Shown here one piece after another: positions 6,644 through 8,640 of a stretch of 8,640 nt of DNA. Within the stretch, counting starts at the first letter, position 1. Each line of letters begins with the position of its first letter. Source of the stretch: Pseudomonadota bacterium (lineage in GTDB: Bacteria; Pseudomonadota; Alphaproteobacteria; Sphingomonadales; Sphingomonadaceae). Made by a program: the position numbers and the translations under genes. Location: positions 1 through 8,640 of the forward strand of contig JARXKO010000055.1 of assembly GCA_030271595.1 (NCBI GenBank). The letters run 5' to 3'. The notes beneath the pieces were generated by a model, which saw only the letters and a program-made list of their open reading frames with translations, was not told where the DNA came from and searched no databases.

Positions 6644-7189
6644 TTGAGCGACTTCGAATATGTCGTCGGCTTTTATGCGCTTCTGCTCGGCCTCGCGGTC
6701 GCCAATGTCGCGGTCGGGTTCGCCGATATGTGGCGCGACCGCGAACGGGTCGGAGTGGGCTATTGCGCGCCGTTGCTCGCCGGGACGGTGCTGCTTGGGG
6801 CGATGAACGTGTGGCTGTCGACCTGGGCGACCCGCGCCGACGTCACGGTCGATGGCTGGCAGATGATCGCGGCGCTTGGCATTTCGCTGCCCTACGTCTT
6901 CGTCAGCCGGGCGATGAGCCCGCCGGAAGGCGCCACGATCACGCTCGAGGACCATTATCTGCGGTCGCGCATTCCGATCCTGCTGGCGCTGGCGATCGCC
7001 CCGGCGGTGTCGGTCTATTCCAAAATCCGGCTCGATCATTTCCATTATGCCGAGTTCGAGGAAATCTGGCTGGCAACGCGGGTCGCCTTGCCGGTGGCGT
7101 TGATGTTCCTGCCGGGCAGGGCGGCGCAGCGGGCCGGGCTCGCGGCACTCAACATCCTGCTCGTCGTCGGGCTGTTCAACTGGACCTAA
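6644..7189 (+). CDS. Polytopic inner-membrane protein of unknown function
   Basis: An about 181-residue hydrophobic protein with five or six predicted membrane segments. Numbered from ATG 6638 they lie at about 5-28, 43-62, 74-92, 112-128, 143-158 and 166-181. There are no catalytic motifs I recognise. The cytoplasmic or periplasmic loops are short; a charged stretch, MWRDRERVGVG, separates the first two segments. It resembles small uncharacterised integral membrane proteins common in alphaproteobacteria that begin with a short polar stretch then a long hydrophobic helix. Start choice: ATG 6638 abuts the GGGGGA (6632-6637) with no spacing, whereas TTG 6644 lies 6 nt after it and gives the natural N-terminus MSDFEYVVGFYALLLG. 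I prefer 6644, with 6638 the alternative (183 aa). It follows panD by about 90 bp on the same strand and could be co-transcribed. Its stop is 1 nt from the convergent TonB-like gene. Confidence 0.8.
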   Translation: MSDFEYVVGFYALLLGLAVANVAVGFADMWRDRERVGVGYCAPLLAGTVLLGAMNVWLSTWATRADVTVDGWQMIAALGISLPYVFVSRAMSPPEGATITLEDHYLRSRIPILLALAIAPAVSVYSKIRLDHFHYAEFEEIWLATRVALPVALMFLPGRAAQRAGLAALNILLVVGLFNWT

Positions 7190-7190
7190 G

Positions 7191-7916
7191 TCAGTCGCCG
7201 GGCTCGCCCGAGACGGTGAAGTCGAAGCGGATCCGGACCCAGGCGCCAATCAGGGCCTTGCCCCCCTTGCGCGGCGGACGAACGTGGAACTGCCACGCCG
7301 CCTGGCGCAAGGTGCTGGCGAGGTGGGTGCCGGGCGGGTCGTTGCCAAGCTCGACGCAATCCTCGACCCGGTTATTGGGCGCGGTCCTGCACGCCACCAT
7401 GCCGTAGCCGCTATGGGGATTGCGCGGCAGATAGGCGTTCATCTCGGCATCGGTCGGCTCGCGCGCCCATTCGGCGGCATAGAGCGCCTCGCCATGCGGG
7501 CCGAGCCCGACCTCCTCGCTATCGCCGGCGCTGCGGTCGGCCTTGGGCAGATTGCGCAGATCCCCGGCGGCCATGTCGGCCGGGCTCACCGCGATCAGCT
7601 CGTCCGAATGGGTCTGGGGGATGAGCGGCTTGGCCGGCAGCACCACCGGCGGCGGCGGCAGCGGCGTGGTGTGCTTTTGCGGCTTGGGCCGGGCAGCGGC
7701 CGCCGCCGCGGTCGCCGCCTTGGCGTGCGATTCGGGCAGCATGTCGACCACCAGCGCGGTCGACTCCGGCCTGGGAGTAGGGCGGAAGGCGCCGATGCCG
7801 AGCAGCACCAGCAACAGCAGCAGGTTGAACGCCAGCGCCAGCGCGCCGCCCGACAGCCGCCGTTCGAGCGGCGCCTGTTCGTAGTCGGCGCGGAGGCGAT
7901 AGGTAGTGGAAGCCAC
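7191..7916 (-). CDS. TonB-like single-pass envelope protein
   Basis: A 241-residue protein with a short N-terminal cytoplasmic part, one membrane helix at about 23-43 (GALALAFNLLLLLVLLGIGA) and a periplasmic remainder. After the helix comes an Ala-rich stretch and a Pro-rich linker (residues 76-100, PKPQKHTTPLPPPPVVLPAKP), the layout of TonB-type energy transducers. The C-terminal region (about 145-235) has LRQAAWQFHVRPPRKGGK followed by WVRIRFDFTV, a pattern like the end of TonB-like domains. It also has two cysteines, C176 and C187, that could form a periplasmic disulphide. No ExbB, ExbD or TonB-dependent receptor gene is next to it, so partner and substrate are unknown. The start is GTG 7916: an in-frame TAA lies upstream at 7959-7961 (minus strand), and the next Met is residue 59, after the helix. 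The Shine-Dalgarno is weak. Confidence 0.86.
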   Translation of the reverse strand: MASTTYRLRADYEQAPLERRLSGGALALAFNLLLLLVLLGIGAFRPTPRPESTALVVDMLPESHAKAATAAAAAARPKPQKHTTPLPPPPVVLPAKPLIPQTHSDELIAVSPADMAAGDLRNLPKADRSAGDSEEVGLGPHGEALYAAEWAREPTDAEMNAYLPRNPHSGYGMVACRTAPNNRVEDCVELGNDPPGTHLASTLRQAAWQFHVRPPRKGGKALIGAWVRIRFDFTVSGEPGD

Positions 7917-8079
7917 GGGTCGGCGACTCTCGAAAAAAGCGGGCAGGGGCGGAGCGCGCCTTTAGCCGCCCGCGACCTGAACCGGCAATTGCCCGCGGCC
8001 ATAAGCGGTGGTGGCCATTGACGGCAGCACAAGCTTAACGTCGCAAGTGTCACGCGCTTTGGCGCGTTGCGTGCGAACT

Positions 8080-8112
8080 TTAGAGGCCGCGCACGCCTTA
8101 GAGGCCGCGCAC
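8080..8112. repeat. 18-bp tandem duplication including a stop codon
   Basis: TTAGAGGCCGCGCAC occurs at 8080-8094 and again at 8098-8112, a period of 18 bp. Read on the minus strand, both copies spell VRGL followed by TAA in the same frame, so the helix-turn-helix gene's end and stop have been copied once just beyond the real stop. Confidence 0.85.
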
Positions 8113-8640
8113 CCTGGGCTCGGGCGAGCGCCGGGCCAGTTCGAGCATCCGTTCGAGCTCCGCCGCATAGTCGGCGGCGAAGGCCGCCTGGCGGGCTTTC
8201 TCCTCGGCTTCCTCGCGGCGCTTGCCGGCGAGGAACAAGCGGTAGCAGCGGCGCGAGGCGGCGCGCTCGCGATTGTCGGCGACCGAGGCGTTGCGGCCCG
8301 AGAGCAAGGCGATCGCCAGCCGGTCGAGGCGGCGATGTTCGACCCGCACCAGCCGCCCCTTGCGATAGACCGGCACCCAGGCGCCGCTGAAGGCGCGGTC
8401 GAAGGCGTCGGCGCGCAGCCGCTCGATCCCGCGCGCGATCGCCTGGTCCCAGGCGGCGGCGAACCCGTCGGCCCCCGGCGCCTCGAGCAAGCGGTAGGCG
8501 CCGCGCGCGCTGAGCCCCACCGCCCGCGCCGCCTGCGCCACGCAGCCGCAGTCGGCGAGGCACTCGATGAACCGCCGCTGCGCCTCCGCCGACCAGCCAT
8601 TGCGGCGAGCGCGCAGGCGCGGGACGGGCGCGAAGTCGAG
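8098..8640 (-). CDS. Helix-turn-helix domain protein, N-terminus beyond right edge
   Basis: Open for 180 codons from the right window edge to the TAA at 8100-8098; the start lies outside. A shorter reading beginning at GTG 8541 is possible, but the upstream residues (NGWSAEAQRRFIECLADCG) are clearly coding and complete the helix-turn-helix, so it is rejected. The first about 55 visible residues form the DNA-binding-like unit: RRFIECLADCG, then VAQAARAVGLSARGAYRLL. This matches a homeodomain-like or resolvase-like fold typical of short sphingomonad proteins beginning with a W-(S/T)-x-E-x-Q-x-x-F pattern. The rest is charged and helical (VYRKGRLVRVEHRRLDRLAIALL, then an E/R/A-rich segment to the end). 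No enzyme motif is seen. A DNA-binding regulator is likely; a terminase-small-subunit-like role is an alternative, but nothing phage-like is nearby. Confidence 0.84.
   Translation of the reverse strand, partial: LDFAPVPRLRARRNGWSAEAQRRFIECLADCGCVAQAARAVGLSARGAYRLLEAPGADGFAAAWDQAIARGIERLRADAFDRAFSGAWVPVYRKGRLVRVEHRRLDRLAIALLSGRNASVADNRERAASRRCYRLFLAGKRREEAEEKARQAAFAADYAAELERMLELARRSPEPRVRGL

Noticed and set aside
7284..8021. Plus-strand frame opposite the TonB-like gene
   Set aside because: Antisense shadow of the Pro/Ala-rich coding sequence, low complexity (runs of Gln and Arg).
8052..8067. Perfect 6-bp hairpin ACGCGC-TTTG-GCGCGT downstream of the helix-turn-helix gene
   Set aside because: No T-run follows on either strand, so it is not supported as an intrinsic terminator; such short GC hairpins are expected by chance at this composition.

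Overview
This looks like chromosomal DNA from a high-GC alphaproteobacterium, most likely a sphingomonad (Sphingomonas, Sphingomicrobium or Erythrobacter type). The evidence is the roughly two-thirds GC content, the codon use, the TyrS / DOMON-like / DUF1343 neighbourhood, several small proteins of sphingomonad character, and a palindromic intergenic repeat of a kind common in these genomes. The taxonomic call is inference from composition and gene style. No rRNA, tRNA, CRISPR array, insertion sequence or phage module is visible.

Layout. (1) 1-455, minus: N-terminal part of tyrosyl-tRNA synthetase, running off the left edge. (2) 540-2376, plus: a DOMON-like protein, then a DUF1343/NamZ-type exo-N-acetylmuramidase, separated by an interspersed palindrome whose right arm carries the second gene's start codon. 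(3) 2399-3154, minus: a phytanoyl-CoA-dioxygenase-like Fe(II)/2-oxoglutarate enzyme of clearly lower GC than its neighbours. (4) 3292-4689, plus: a soluble methyl-accepting chemotaxis protein with the signalling module first and a probable sensor domain last, ended by a strong intrinsic terminator (4717-4752). (5) 4860-5543, plus: an unknown mainly helical protein whose stop codon overlaps that of a convergent PspC-domain membrane protein (5540-5866, minus). (6) 5867-6126: a divergent control region with clustered palindromes. (7) 6127-6546, plus: aspartate 1-decarboxylase PanD, then a polytopic membrane protein (about 6644-7189). (8) 7191-7916, minus: a TonB-like single-pass periplasmic protein. 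(9) 8098-8640, minus: a helix-turn-helix protein entering from the right edge, with an 18-bp tandem duplication that includes its stop codon.

How the genes relate. Most of these are unrelated single-gene units in alternating orientation; there is no clear multi-gene operon or defence/mobile cassette. Housekeeping functions are translation (TyrS), pantothenate/CoA synthesis (PanD) and probably muropeptide recycling (NamZ-like). Accessory functions are the PhyH-like oxygenase, the soluble receptor and the TonB-like protein. I found no convincing previously undescribed multi-gene system. The points most worth following are the repeat-borne start codon of the NamZ gene, the soluble receptor with its C-terminal sensor, the low-GC oxygenase, and the palindrome cluster upstream of panD.
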